Positions 6,262 to 13,632 of a stretch of DNA of 15,123 nucleotides are shown piece after piece. Position numbers and translations under genes: made by a program. The notes beneath the pieces were generated by a model. The model ran no database searches and was not told the origin of the DNA. It saw nothing but the letters and a program-made list of their open reading frames with translations. Source of the DNA: AC-69 sp044867345. GTDB taxonomy: Bacteria; Actinomycetota; UBA4738; HRBIN12. The stretch spans positions 1-15,123 of the forward strand of contig JBIOUU010000166.1 in the NCBI GenBank assembly GCA_044867345.1. The letters run 5' to 3'. Numbering within the stretch: the first letter of the stretch is position 1; every line of letters starts with the position of its first letter.

Positions 6262-8598
6262 GTGGCGGGCTGGGTGGACGAGGTGCGGGAGGCGGCGAAG
6301 CGAGCGCTGCCACCGGTCGAGGGCGAGATCCGGGTGCCCGGCCTCCGCGAGCCGGTCGAGGCGATCCGGGACCGGTGGGGCGTGCCGCACATCTACGCGG
6401 CGACAATCGACGACCTGTTCCTGGCCCAGGGATTCGTGGTCGCCTCCGAGCGACTCTTCCAGCTCGACGCGGCGCTTCGCCTGGCGAACGGGCGACTAGC
6501 GACGATGTTCGGCGAGCTGGGGGTGTCCATGGACCGGTTCGCCCGGACCGTGGGCTGGAACCGTGCCGGCTCGAGGATCGCCGCCCATCACGACGAGCCG
6601 TCGCGGCGGATCACCTCGGCGTACCGGGCCGGCGTGCGAGCGTGGCTCGACGTGATGACGGCGAAGCCGGTCGAGTACGTGGTGCTCGACCTCGAGCCCG
6701 ACGTCCCCGACGACGAGGGCTACTGGACCTCCGCCGCGGTCCTCATGGCCTGGGGCCTCTCGGGGAACTGGGACGACGAGCTGCTCCGGGCCGAGATCGC
6801 GGATCGCCTCGGATGGGACGCCATGCTCGACCTGTTCCCGGACCTGCCCTCCGAGGCGCCGTCGGTGGTCGCCGGCACCCGACCGTACCCCTCGGGCCTC
6901 GACCTGTTGCGGGACTCACCTCGACGGCCGGCCGGCCAGGGCTCGAACAACTGGGTCGTGGACGGCTCGCGGACGGCCTCGGGGAAGCCGCTCCTGGCCA
7001 ACGACCCGCACCTGGCGATCCAGATGCCCTCGATCTGGTTCGAGGTGCACCTGTCAGCGCCGGGGTACGAGGCATCCGGCGTTGCCCTGCCGTTCTCGCC
7101 CGGCGTCCTCATCGGGCGGACGGCCCACCACGCGTGGGGGTTCACCAACGTGGGCGGGGACACGCAGGACCTCTACGTCGAGTGGCTCTCCGATGACGGC
7201 CGCGCGGCACTCTACGAGGGTGTGTGGGAGCCGCTGACGGTCCATCGCGAGGAGATCGTGGTTCGGGGCCGCGACGAGCCGGAGCTGCTGGAAGTTCGGG
7301 AGACCCGCCACGGCCCCCTCCTGGGCTCGTACCTGGTGGGCAGGACCAACCCGGTGGTCGTCGAAGGAGGTATCCACGAGACGTACGCGCTCCGGTGGAC
7401 GGGCCACGAGCACGCCGTCATGCCGTCCGCGGTGCTCCGGATGGCCGATGCGGGAAGCTTCGAGGAGTTCCGCGAGGCCGTGCGGACCTGGGAGTGCCCC
7501 GGCCAGAACGTCGTCTACGCCGACGTGGAGGGAACGATCGGCTACCAGTGCACCGGCCTGTATCCCGTGCGGCGGAAGGGCGACGGCACGCTTCCCGTTC
7601 CCGGATGGTCCGCCGAGTACGAGTGGGACGGCTTGGTTGGATTCGAGGAGCTCCCGTGGAATGTGGATCCCGACGAGGGCTTCCTGGCCACGGCCAACAA
7701 CAAGGTGCACGGCGACGCGTACCCCCACTTGATCGGCCGCGACTTCCTGCCTGCATTCCGAGCCAGGCGCATCGTCGAGCTCCTTGCCGCGACGGAGCGG
7801 CACACGCGGGAGACGTTCTCGGCCATCCAGCTCGACACGGTCTCCCTCCCGGCCCGCGAGATCGCTCGGCACCTCGTCCAGGTGGAGCCGGCCAGCGACC
7901 GGCAGAAGGAGGCCATCGCCCATCTCCAGGAGTGGGACGGCGATCAGGCCGCCGGATCGGTCGCCGCCTGCATCTACCAGGCGTGGACGAAGCACATCGC
8001 AATGCACGTGCTCCTACCCAGGCTCGGACCTGACCTGTACACGCATTACTACGGTCGGCGCGATGGGTCCAACGGCTTTCAGTTCCAGGCGCTCCCCAAC
8101 CTGTTATCGAACCCGACGGCCCGGTGGTTCCGGGCGAACGGGCGCGGAGCCCGCGACGACGTCCTCCGCCGCGCGTTGGACGACGCGGTCGAGGAGCTCA
8201 CCGGTCGGCTCGGCGACGACATGGACGCCTGGCGGTGGGGGGCCGTGCACCGGGCCGTGTTCGCCGGGCCGCTCGCCCTGATCCCCGACCTCGCGGAGCT
8301 CTTCACCGGCGGTGTGGTCGAGGCGGGCGGGGACGAGCAGACGATCTGCCAGGGCGGGTTCGAGCCCGACCACTCCTACGACGTCGCGGTGCTTCCCTCC
8401 TGGCGCCAGATCGTGGATCTCTCGGACCCCGACGCCGCGGTGGGGGTCCACACGACCGGCCAGTCGGGGCATCCGGCGTCGGCACACTGGAACGATCTCA
8501 TCCCGCTGTGGGCCAAGGGCCAGCATCACCCATTGGCGTTCACCAGGCAGGCCGTGGACGACCACGCGCAGGCCACCCTCACCCTGGCGCCGCGGTAA
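6262..8598 (+). CDS. Penicillin-acylase-family N-terminal nucleophile hydrolase
   Basis: Hydrolyses an amide bond, typically an N-acyl group, from its substrate. The family includes penicillin G acylases, acyl-homoserine-lactone acylases and echinocandin/aculeacin deacylases. The precursor of 778 residues would self-cleave at G227/S228 in QGSNNW, giving an alpha chain of about 227 and a beta chain of about 551 residues with S228 as nucleophile. WGFTN (292-296) lies where the oxyanion backbone sits, and TANNK (477-481) matches the later oxyanion asparagine motif. The N-terminus (DEVREAAKRALPP) shows no signal peptide, so it looks cytoplasmic, unlike secreted penicillin acylases. The start is uncertain: GTGs at 6262, 6274 and 6283 and a TTG at 6244 are in frame; 6262 is chosen for its -10 spacing. 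It is divergent from the acyl-CoA ligase. Confidence 0.93.
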   Translation: MAGWVDEVREAAKRALPPVEGEIRVPGLREPVEAIRDRWGVPHIYAATIDDLFLAQGFVVASERLFQLDAALRLANGRLATMFGELGVSMDRFARTVGWNRAGSRIAAHHDEPSRRITSAYRAGVRAWLDVMTAKPVEYVVLDLEPDVPDDEGYWTSAAVLMAWGLSGNWDDELLRAEIADRLGWDAMLDLFPDLPSEAPSVVAGTRPYPSGLDLLRDSPRRPAGQGSNNWVVDGSRTASGKPLLANDPHLAIQMPSIWFEVHLSAPGYEASGVALPFSPGVLIGRTAHHAWGFTNVGGDTQDLYVEWLSDDGRAALYEGVWEPLTVHREEIVVRGRDEPELLEVRETRHGPLLGSYLVGRTNPVVVEGGIHETYALRWTGHEHAVMPSAVLRMADAGSFEEFREAVRTWECPGQNVVYADVEGTIGYQCTGLYPVRRKGDGTLPVPGWSAEYEWDGLVGFEELPWNVDPDEGFLATANNKVHGDAYPHLIGRDFLPAFRARRIVELLAATERHTRETFSAIQLDTVSLPAREIARHLVQVEPASDRQKEAIAHLQEWDGDQAAGSVAACIYQAWTKHIAMHVLLPRLGPDLYTHYYGRRDGSNGFQFQALPNLLSNPTARWFRANGRGARDDVLRRALDDAVEELTGRLGDDMDAWRWGAVHRAVFAGPLALIPDLAELFTGGVVEAGGDEQTICQGGFEPDHSYDVAVLPSWRQIVDLSDPDAAVGVHTTGQSGHPASAHWNDLIPLWAKGQHHPLAFTRQAVDDHAQATLTLAPR

Positions 8599-8601
8599 CC
8601 T
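8596..8601 (+). promoter_or_regulatory. Candidate -10 element (TAACCT) before crgA
   Basis: TAACCT overlaps the acylase stop codon and ends 9 bases before the crgA ATG. This is slightly long for a leaderless start. No ribosome binding site is visible before crgA, so either this promoter or read-through from the acylase gene must serve it. Confidence 0.25.
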
Positions 8602-8610
8602 AGCCGGACG

Positions 8611-8865
8611 ATGCCGGAGTCTCGAGGCCGACAGAAGCAGCGGCGCCGCCCGTACGTGCCGCCGCCCCCGAAGAAGAAGCGCAAGCCCAGCCCACGGTGG
8701 TTCGGCGTCCTGATCCTCGGCCTGATGGGCGTGGGCGTGGCCATGATCGTCCTGAACTACATGGGGTTGCTGCCTGGCACGGAGTTCGGGGCCCGGAACC
8801 TCTACCTGTGGCTCGGCCTGGGCCTGATCGCGCTGGGGTTCGCCGGCGCCACTCAGTGGCGCTGA
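8611..8865 (+). CDS. crgA: Cell division protein CrgA
   Basis: A small membrane protein of the actinobacterial divisome that interacts with FtsZ and septal peptidoglycan enzymes and helps time septation. The 84-residue product has a basic, proline-rich cytoplasmic N-terminus (PPPPKKKRK, 17-25), then two membrane helices near 29-50 and 64-82. The family signatures are PRWF (28-31), GLMGVGVAMIVLNY (37-50) and the C-terminal GFAGATQWR. Size, hydrophobic pattern and the WR ending all match CrgA. It sits 12 bases after the acylase, on the same strand, and is convergent with the zinc-ribbon gene. The usual neighbours (pknA/pknB, pbpA, rodA near the origin) are absent in this window. Confidence 0.93.
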   Translation: MPESRGRQKQRRRPYVPPPPKKKRKPSPRWFGVLILGLMGVGVAMIVLNYMGLLPGTEFGARNLYLWLGLGLIALGFAGATQWR

Positions 8866-8888
8866 GCCCACGGACCCCGCTGGATCGA

Positions 8889-8904
8889 ATCACATACGTG
8901 TGAT
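8889..8904. promoter_or_regulatory. Perfect inverted repeat ATCACA-TACG-TGTGAT
   Basis: ATCACATACGTGTGAT has 6-base arms around TACG, in the convergent gap after crgA. It resembles a dimeric regulator site but lies downstream of both flanking genes, so it may instead form a short 3' hairpin. No T tract follows. Confidence 0.4.
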
Positions 8905-8937
8905 CTTCCACACGGTTCTCCACAGTTGGGGAAAACA
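8904..8937. other. DnaA-box-like cluster in the crgA 3' gap
   Basis: TTCTCCACA (8916-8924) differs from the DnaA box TTATCCACA (or TTGTCCACA) at one base. TCTTCCACA (8904-8912) differs at two bases and has the same orientation, 12 bases upstream. The complement of TGGGGAAAA gives an inverted two-mismatch copy. The tract is AT-richer than its surroundings. It is too short for a full origin. Confidence 0.3.
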
Positions 8938-9195
8938 TCAGCCGGGGGCACGGTCGCCGGCTGCGGGACGCCGAACGACCTCCATCGGCTCGCCGCAGTG
9001 CCTGGGGATCTGAAGCTCCCCCAGCCGGGTTACGCGGAACTCCGTGCCGCATTCCCGGCACACCAGGAAGACCTCGAGCTCCTCCACGTCCTCCACCTCC
9101 GGGTTCTTCCTGGGCCCCGGACCGGAAGCCGCCCGGAGCGCGACGATCCCCACCCAGGCGATGGCCAGACCCATCAGGACCGCCGTGAGCACCAC
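8938..9195 (-). CDS. Membrane-anchored small zinc-ribbon protein
   Basis: An 85-residue protein of unknown function. From the GTG at 9195 it has one N-terminal hydrophobic helix (about 2-21), a basic Gly/Pro linker, an acidic stretch (EVEDVEELE, 33-41), and a compact ribbon with CREC (C46, C49) and HCGEPME (H66, C67). The ribbon resembles a desulforedoxin/desulfoferrodoxin knuckle, where the second half is usually CC; here it is HC, giving a Cys3His set. A GTG at 9192 is also possible, and the frame stays open upstream into the thiolase gene. It follows the thiolase on the same strand with 8 bases between stop and start, so the two are probably co-transcribed. No clear ribosome binding site is visible. 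The coding call rests on the helix plus paired metal-binding motifs. Confidence 0.72.
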   Translation of the reverse strand: MVLTAVLMGLAIAWVGIVALRAASGPGPRKNPEVEDVEELEVFLVCRECGTEFRVTRLGELQIPRHCGEPMEVVRRPAAGDRAPG

Positions 9196-9203
9196 CCACC
9201 AGC

Positions 9204-10400
9204 TCAGGGGACGCGCTCCACGATCGTGGCGTTCGCCATCCCGCCGCCCTCGCACATGACCTGGAGCCCATACCGGCCCCCGCGTCGCTCGAGCTCGGCG
9301 ACCAGGTCGGCCATGAGCCGCGCGCCGCTCGCCCCCACCGGGTGGCCCATGGCGATGGCGCCGCCGTTCGGGTTCACGTGCTCCTCGAACCAGGCGACCG
9401 GGATGTCGAGCTCCCGCCTCCACGCCAGCACGACCGAGGCGAAGGCCTCGTTGATCTCCACCACGTCCATGTCCTGGAGCGCCAGGCCGGCCCGGTCGAG
9501 CACCATGCGGGTGGCCGGGATGGGGCCGGTCAACATCAGCACGGGGTCGTCGCCGACAACGGCCAAGGACCGCAGGCGGGCGCGTGGCCGAAGCCCGAGC
9601 TCCTCGGCCCACTCGTCGGAGGCCATCACCACGGCGGCGGCACCGTCGGAGATCTGGGAGGAATTGCCTGCGGTGACGCTCCACCCGAGCCGGCCGGGAA
9701 ACATCTCCTCGAAGGCCGGGGAACGGAACGCCGGCTCGAGGGCGCGCATCAGAGCTCGGTCGGGCTCCATCCGGATGCCCTCGTCCCGATCCAGCAGCTC
9801 TCGCTCACCGTCGGGCTTCACCAGCACGAGGTGCTTCCGAAACCGCCCCTCGCGGGTGGCGAGCGCGGCGCGCTCGTGCGAGCGGTAGCCGAAATCGTCC
9901 TGCTCTTCCCGCGAGATCTGCCACCTCGAGGCGATCAGCTCGGCGGAGACGCCCTGGGGGACGAGCGTGCCCTCGTATCGAATCGCCAGCGAAGGCGGGA
10001 ACGGGTTGCCGCCAGCCATGGACGAGCCGAGCGGCACGCGCGTCATGTGCTCCACGCCCGAGGCCACGACGAGGTCGTAGGCCCCGGCCATCACCCCTTG
10101 TGCGGCGAAATGGATGGCCTGCTGCGACGACCCGCACTGGCGGTCGACCGTAGAGGAGGGAACGCCCTCCGGCAGCCCGGCAGCGAGCCATGCGTTGCGG
10201 GCAACGTTGAGCGATTGGTCGCCGACCTGCGAAACGCATCCGGCGATGTGGTCGTCCACGAGCGCCGCGTCGAGGCTCGTCCGGTCCACCAGGTCGCGGA
10301 GGACGGCGGCCAGAAGGTCCACCGGATGGACGTCGGCGTAGGCGCCGCCTCGCCTGCCCACCGGGGTCCGGATGGCCTCGACGATGACCGCCTCGCGCAT
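9204..10400 (-). CDS. Thiolase (acetyl-CoA C-acyltransferase)
   Basis: Cleaves a 3-ketoacyl-CoA with CoA to acetyl-CoA and a shortened acyl-CoA, or runs in the condensing direction. The 398-residue length is normal. The three active-site elements are present: nucleophile C89 in VDRQCGSSQQA, H353 in NPNGGAIAMGHPVGASG, and C383 in MCEGGG, with NEAF at 317-320. The start ATG is fixed by an AGGAGG (10410 to 10405) four bases upstream, and a TAGACT -10 candidate lies further back. It heads a two-gene unit with the zinc-ribbon protein and is divergent from glutamate dehydrogenase. No hydratase or dehydrogenase of beta-oxidation is adjacent. Whether it serves fatty-acid, steroid or acetoacetyl-CoA metabolism is not decided by sequence. 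Confidence 0.96.
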   Translation of the reverse strand: MREAVIVEAIRTPVGRRGGAYADVHPVDLLAAVLRDLVDRTSLDAALVDDHIAGCVSQVGDQSLNVARNAWLAAGLPEGVPSSTVDRQCGSSQQAIHFAAQGVMAGAYDLVVASGVEHMTRVPLGSSMAGGNPFPPSLAIRYEGTLVPQGVSAELIASRWQISREEQDDFGYRSHERAALATREGRFRKHLVLVKPDGERELLDRDEGIRMEPDRALMRALEPAFRSPAFEEMFPGRLGWSVTAGNSSQISDGAAAVVMASDEWAEELGLRPRARLRSLAVVGDDPVLMLTGPIPATRMVLDRAGLALQDMDVVEINEAFASVVLAWRRELDIPVAWFEEHVNPNGGAIAMGHPVGASGARLMADLVAELERRGGRYGLQVMCEGGGMANATIVERVP

Positions 10401-10404
10401 GTCG

Positions 10405-10410
10405 CCTCCT
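10405..10410 (-). promoter_or_regulatory. Shine-Dalgarno AGGAGG for the thiolase
   Basis: The + strand reads CCTCCT; on the - strand AGGAGG ends four bases before the ATG at 10400, which supports that start. Confidence 0.7.
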
Positions 10411-10426
10411 CAGGTCGCGCCCTCCG

Positions 10427-10432
10427 AGTCTA
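10427..10432 (-). promoter_or_regulatory. Candidate -10 box TAGACT of the thiolase promoter
   Basis: TAGACT fits TANNNT and would give a leader of roughly 20 bases containing the AGGAGG. Possible -35 matches (GGTTGG about 16 bases upstream, TTGGGA about 14) are weak. Confidence 0.4.
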
Positions 10433-10491
10433 CGCACGGCGGCCGATCCCAACCGCCGGCCTCCGTGCCACAATCCGTCGGGATCCGAGAC

Positions 10492-10497
10492 AGGAGG
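10492..10497 (+). promoter_or_regulatory. Shine-Dalgarno AGGAGG for glutamate dehydrogenase
   Basis: A perfect AGGAGG followed by T lies six bases before the GTG at 10504 and decides that GTG as the start. Confidence 0.75.
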
Positions 10498-10503
10498 TAG
10501 GGG

Positions 10504-11736
10504 GTGGGCGCATACGAGGCGGTTCAGGGGTTCTTCGATGCCGCCGCGGACCGGCTGGGGCTCGATGCCTCGATGCGAGCCCTACTCGACACCCATCGCC
10601 GGTCAACGACCGTGCAGGTACGCGTTCCGATGGACGACGGCGCGCTGGCCACGTTCGAGGGGTACCGGATCCAACACAACAACGCGCGGGGCCCGTACAA
10701 GGGCGGCCTTCGCTACCACCAGACCGTGGCCCAAGACGAGATCAAGTGCTTCTCAGCGCTCATGACATGGAAGTGCGCGCTCCTGGACATCCCGTTCGGC
10801 GGCGGTAAGGGAGGCGTTGCCGTCGACCCCAAGAGGCTGTCTGAGGGGGAGCTCGAGCGGCTCTCCCGCTCGTTCATCCGGGAGATCGCCCCCGTCATCG
10901 GGCCGTACACCGACATCCCCGCTCCGGACGTGAACACGGGGGCCCGCGAGATGGGGTGGATGTACGACGAGTACAGCCGGATGTTCGGGGACACGCCGGC
11001 CATCCTGACCGGCAAGCCCATAGCCCTCGGCGGCTCGCTGGGGCGCGAGCAGGCCACCGGCCGGGGCGGGTTCCTGTGCCTGGACCGCATCGCCCACCAC
11101 CGGGGGTGGACCCGGGAGAAGATCCGGGTCGCGGTCGAGGGCTACGGCAACGCGGCGTCCTGGTTCTCGATCTTCGCCAGCGCCGCCGGCTACCGGATCG
11201 TCGCCGTGTCCGACAGCAAGGGCGCCATCCACAATCCCGAGGGCCTCGATCCCACGGCCCTCATGGAGCACAAGCAAGCAACGTCGAGCGTGATCGACTA
11301 CAAGCAGGCCGACACCATCGCCGGCGACGACCTGTTCGCGCTGGACTGCGAGGTCCTGGTGCCCGCGGCCATGGAGGAGCACATCCGAGACGACAACGCC
11401 GATGCCGTGCAGGCGAAGCTGATCCTGGAGGTGGCCAACTATCCCACCACGCCGAAGGCGGACGAGATCCTGAAGTCCAAAGGCGCGACCGTGATCCCCG
11501 ACATCCTGGCCAGCGCCGGCGGCGTGGTGGTCTCCTACATCGAGTGGGTCCAGAACCTGGAGCGAGAGCGGTGGAGCGAGGACCGGGTGAACGGGCGGCT
11601 GGCCGAGCTGATGTACGGAGCCACCGACGCCGTCCTCGGACGGGCCCACGAGAAGGGCGTGACCAATCGCGAGGCGGCTTACGAGATCGCGGTCGATCGC
11701 GTAGCGGAGGCCGAGCGCCTCCGCGGCAACTGGTGA
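10504..11736 (+). CDS. gdhA: Glutamate dehydrogenase (Glu/Leu/Phe/Val dehydrogenase family)
   Basis: Interconverts glutamate with 2-oxoglutarate and ammonia using NAD(P). The 410-residue product, typical of the hexameric short class, has PYKGGLRYH (64-72), the substrate-side K90 in MTWKCAL, the catalytic lysine K102 in GGGKGG, and D142 in PAPDVNTG. The Rossmann domain begins at VEGYGNAAS (211-219), and an aspartate at 237 (AVSDSKG) follows the second strand, which favours NAD over NADP. Odd point: the usual EGANGPTT stretch reads EVANYPTTPKAD (309-320). The GTG start is set by AGGAGG at 10492-10497. The gene is divergent from the thiolase and convergent with the S9 peptidase. Glutamate as the substrate is likely, but branched-chain or aromatic amino acids are possible in this family. 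Confidence 0.94.
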   Translation: MGAYEAVQGFFDAAADRLGLDASMRALLDTHRRSTTVQVRVPMDDGALATFEGYRIQHNNARGPYKGGLRYHQTVAQDEIKCFSALMTWKCALLDIPFGGGKGGVAVDPKRLSEGELERLSRSFIREIAPVIGPYTDIPAPDVNTGAREMGWMYDEYSRMFGDTPAILTGKPIALGGSLGREQATGRGGFLCLDRIAHHRGWTREKIRVAVEGYGNAASWFSIFASAAGYRIVAVSDSKGAIHNPEGLDPTALMEHKQATSSVIDYKQADTIAGDDLFALDCEVLVPAAMEEHIRDDNADAVQAKLILEVANYPTTPKADEILKSKGATVIPDILASAGGVVVSYIEWVQNLERERWSEDRVNGRLAELMYGATDAVLGRAHEKGVTNREAAYEIAVDRVAEAERLRGNW

Positions 11737-11752
11737 CCGTGAAGGCGGGCAG

Positions 11753-11769
11753 AAGCCGACCTAGGGCTT
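11753..11769. terminator. Short inverted repeat between the convergent gdhA and peptidase genes
   Basis: AAGCC and GGCTT form a 5-base stem around GACCTAG, overlapping the peptidase stop. It is too short and lacks a T tract, so a bidirectional terminator is only a weak suggestion. Confidence 0.2.
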
Positions 11770-13569
11770 GAGGTGGCGAAGCAGGAACACGAGCTTCGCG
11801 CCGACCTGCCGAACCTGCTCGTCGAGCACGTAGGACACGTGCCCTGCGTCGAACCGGTAGACCTCCACGTCGCCCCCACGGGACCGAACCGCCTCGACCC
11901 AATGCATGGCCTGCTCCGGCGGGCACCGCGTGTCGTGCTCGCCGATCATCACCAGCGTCGGCGCTTTCACCCGGTCGACGTACGTCATGGGCGATCGCTC
12001 CCGGACCAGGTCGGGCACCTCGTATACGGTCCCACCGAGCAGTGAGCGGTCGTAGGACTGGAGCGACGGCGCGGAGTCGTCGTAGGAGGTCGCGTAGTCG
12101 CCGACCGGAACGCCGGCGACGCCGCACGCCCACCGGTCGGGGTGCAGGCTGAGCGCCAGCAGCGTGATGTAGCCGCCCCAGGACCAGCCGCCGATGGCGG
12201 ACCGCTCGGGATCGGCGATCCCCGCGTCGATCAGGTGGTCGAGTCCGGCGACCGTGTCCTGTACCTCCGGGAAGCCGATGTTGCCGATGATGGCGTCCCG
12301 CCATGTGCGGCCGTACCCTGCAGAGCCGCGGTAGTTGACCATGGCCACGGCGATGCCGTGGTCCACGAACGCCTGGACCTCAGGGGTCCACGTGTCCAGG
12401 TACAGCCAATCGGGCCCCCCATGCACCTGCATCATGATGGGGAACGGTCCCGTCCCCTCCGGCGTGGCCACGAAGCCGTGCACCCGGTCGCCGATCGGTT
12501 TCGGGACATGGAACGACCGGTAGCGCCGTCCGTCGGGAGCTCGATCGCCTTGCGCAGCGAGCACCTCTTCGCCGTTCTCGTCGATGAGTCGGGAGGCGGC
12601 GTCTCCGCTCGAGACGCGGAACCAGACCTTGCCATCGGGCCGCACGCCTGCTCCGTGGATCTCGCCTTCCGGGAGCGCGATCTGCGCCTGGCGCCCCGAG
12701 GCCAGGTCGTAGCGGAGCGCTCGATGACGGCCTTCGTGTAATTGGACCAGCAACAGCGAGCCACCGTCGGGCCACCAGTCGACGGGTAGCACCTCGCCTT
12801 CCAGGTCGAGCTCGACATCAGTCCGTTCGCCGGAGGCCAGGTCCCAGATCGCGGGACGATGGAGATCGCGGCGTTCGTGTGCCATCGCCAGTCGGTGGTC
12901 ACCTTCCAGCGGCGACCAGGCGCCGGCCGAGAGCCCCAGGCCCCGTCCGTCGGCCTGCTCCCCCACGACATCGCCGGTCAGGGGGTCGAGGACCAGCAGC
13001 CCGTGATGGATGTCGTCTCCATCCTGGGAGACCAGCAGGCAGAGGAGGTCCTCGTCCGCCGACAGTCCCGAGCGGATGAATCCCTCGAGCTCCAGATCGT
13101 CGGACGAGCCGATCGACATGCGGTCGGGTCCGCGGAGGATCTCCCTCGCGGGCCCGCCGTCTTCGGAGACGAACAGGCCGAAGCCCTCGCGGTCGGCCAG
13201 CACCGCGGCCACGAGCTTGCGACCCATGGCGATGCCGTCGGGCCAGCCGGCAGGCGCGCCCGCGAGGAGCGGGCGCGGCTCCCCGCCCCCGAACGGCACC
13301 GCCATCCACTCGCCCGACTCGTCGCCGGTCGTGTCCCTGAGCCATACCACACGACCGCCGTCCCCCGTCACGGTGGCCAGGATCACGCCGATCGGCTCGT
13401 CGGTCACGCGCCGGTGGGTCCCGGCGGCGCGGTCCCACGCATAGGCCTGGTCCGAGCCACTCTCGTTCGAGATGAGCACGAGCCGGTCCGGAGCGTGCCG
13501 GGACCATTCCGGGAAACGCAGAAACGGGGCCCGGAGGCGCCTCTCCCACAAAGGCATCGGATCGGACAT
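11761..13569 (-). CDS. S9 family (prolyl oligopeptidase / acylaminoacyl-peptidase-like) serine peptidase
   Basis: Cleaves short peptides or removes N-terminal acylated residues. The 602-residue product has an N-terminal beta-propeller (about 30-350, with repeats such as AWSPLEGDHRLAM and DWWPDGGSLLL) that screens substrates, and a C-terminal alpha/beta hydrolase domain from about 353. The triad is S463 in GGWSWGGY, D546 in GEHDTRCP and H577 in DAGHVSY; HGGPDW (383-388) gives the oxyanion loop. No signal peptide is seen, so it is probably cytoplasmic. The frame is open to 13764, but that part overlaps the transporter gene and looks non-coding. The ATG at 13569 is preferred, with a TACCCT -10 box eight bases upstream and no ribosome binding site, suggesting a leaderless mRNA. 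Confidence 0.94.
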   Translation of the reverse strand: MSDPMPLWERRLRAPFLRFPEWSRHAPDRLVLISNESGSDQAYAWDRAAGTHRRVTDEPIGVILATVTGDGGRVVWLRDTTGDESGEWMAVPFGGGEPRPLLAGAPAGWPDGIAMGRKLVAAVLADREGFGLFVSEDGGPAREILRGPDRMSIGSSDDLELEGFIRSGLSADEDLLCLLVSQDGDDIHHGLLVLDPLTGDVVGEQADGRGLGLSAGAWSPLEGDHRLAMAHERRDLHRPAIWDLASGERTDVELDLEGEVLPVDWWPDGGSLLLVQLHEGRHRALRYDLASGRQAQIALPEGEIHGAGVRPDGKVWFRVSSGDAASRLIDENGEEVLAAQGDRAPDGRRYRSFHVPKPIGDRVHGFVATPEGTGPFPIMMQVHGGPDWLYLDTWTPEVQAFVDHGIAVAMVNYRGSAGYGRTWRDAIIGNIGFPEVQDTVAGLDHLIDAGIADPERSAIGGWSWGGYITLLALSLHPDRWACGVAGVPVGDYATSYDDSAPSLQSYDRSLLGGTVYEVPDLVRERSPMTYVDRVKAPTLVMIGEHDTRCPPEQAMHWVEAVRSRGGDVEVYRFDAGHVSYVLDEQVRQVGAKLVFLLRHLKP

Positions 13570-13577
13570 CGGTGCGC

Positions 13578-13583
13578 AGGGTA
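13578..13583 (-). promoter_or_regulatory. Candidate -10 box TACCCT for a leaderless peptidase mRNA
   Basis: TACCCT on the - strand ends eight bases before the ATG at 13569. No Shine-Dalgarno is present, and no -35 hexamer is recognisable. Confidence 0.45.
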
Positions 13584-13619
13584 GCAGGGCGGAACGGCGC
13601 AGCCGCCCAGGTCCCGACG

Positions 13620-13625
13620 TACCAT
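13620..13625 (+). promoter_or_regulatory. Candidate -10 box TACCAT for a leaderless transporter mRNA
   Basis: TACCAT ends seven bases before the GTG at 13633. It contains the ATG at 13624, which argues that this ATG is promoter sequence and not the true start. Confidence 0.45.
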
Positions 13626-13632
13626 GCGAGCC

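Noticed and set aside
6184..6390. N-terminal extension of the acyl-CoA ligase frame to 6390
   Set aside because: It overlaps the 5' end of the divergent acylase, has no family match, and the conserved N-terminus begins at the GTG at 6183.
8104..8871. 255-codon - strand frame over the acylase end and crgA
   Set aside because: No recognisable motif; crgA on the + strand is a clear family match.
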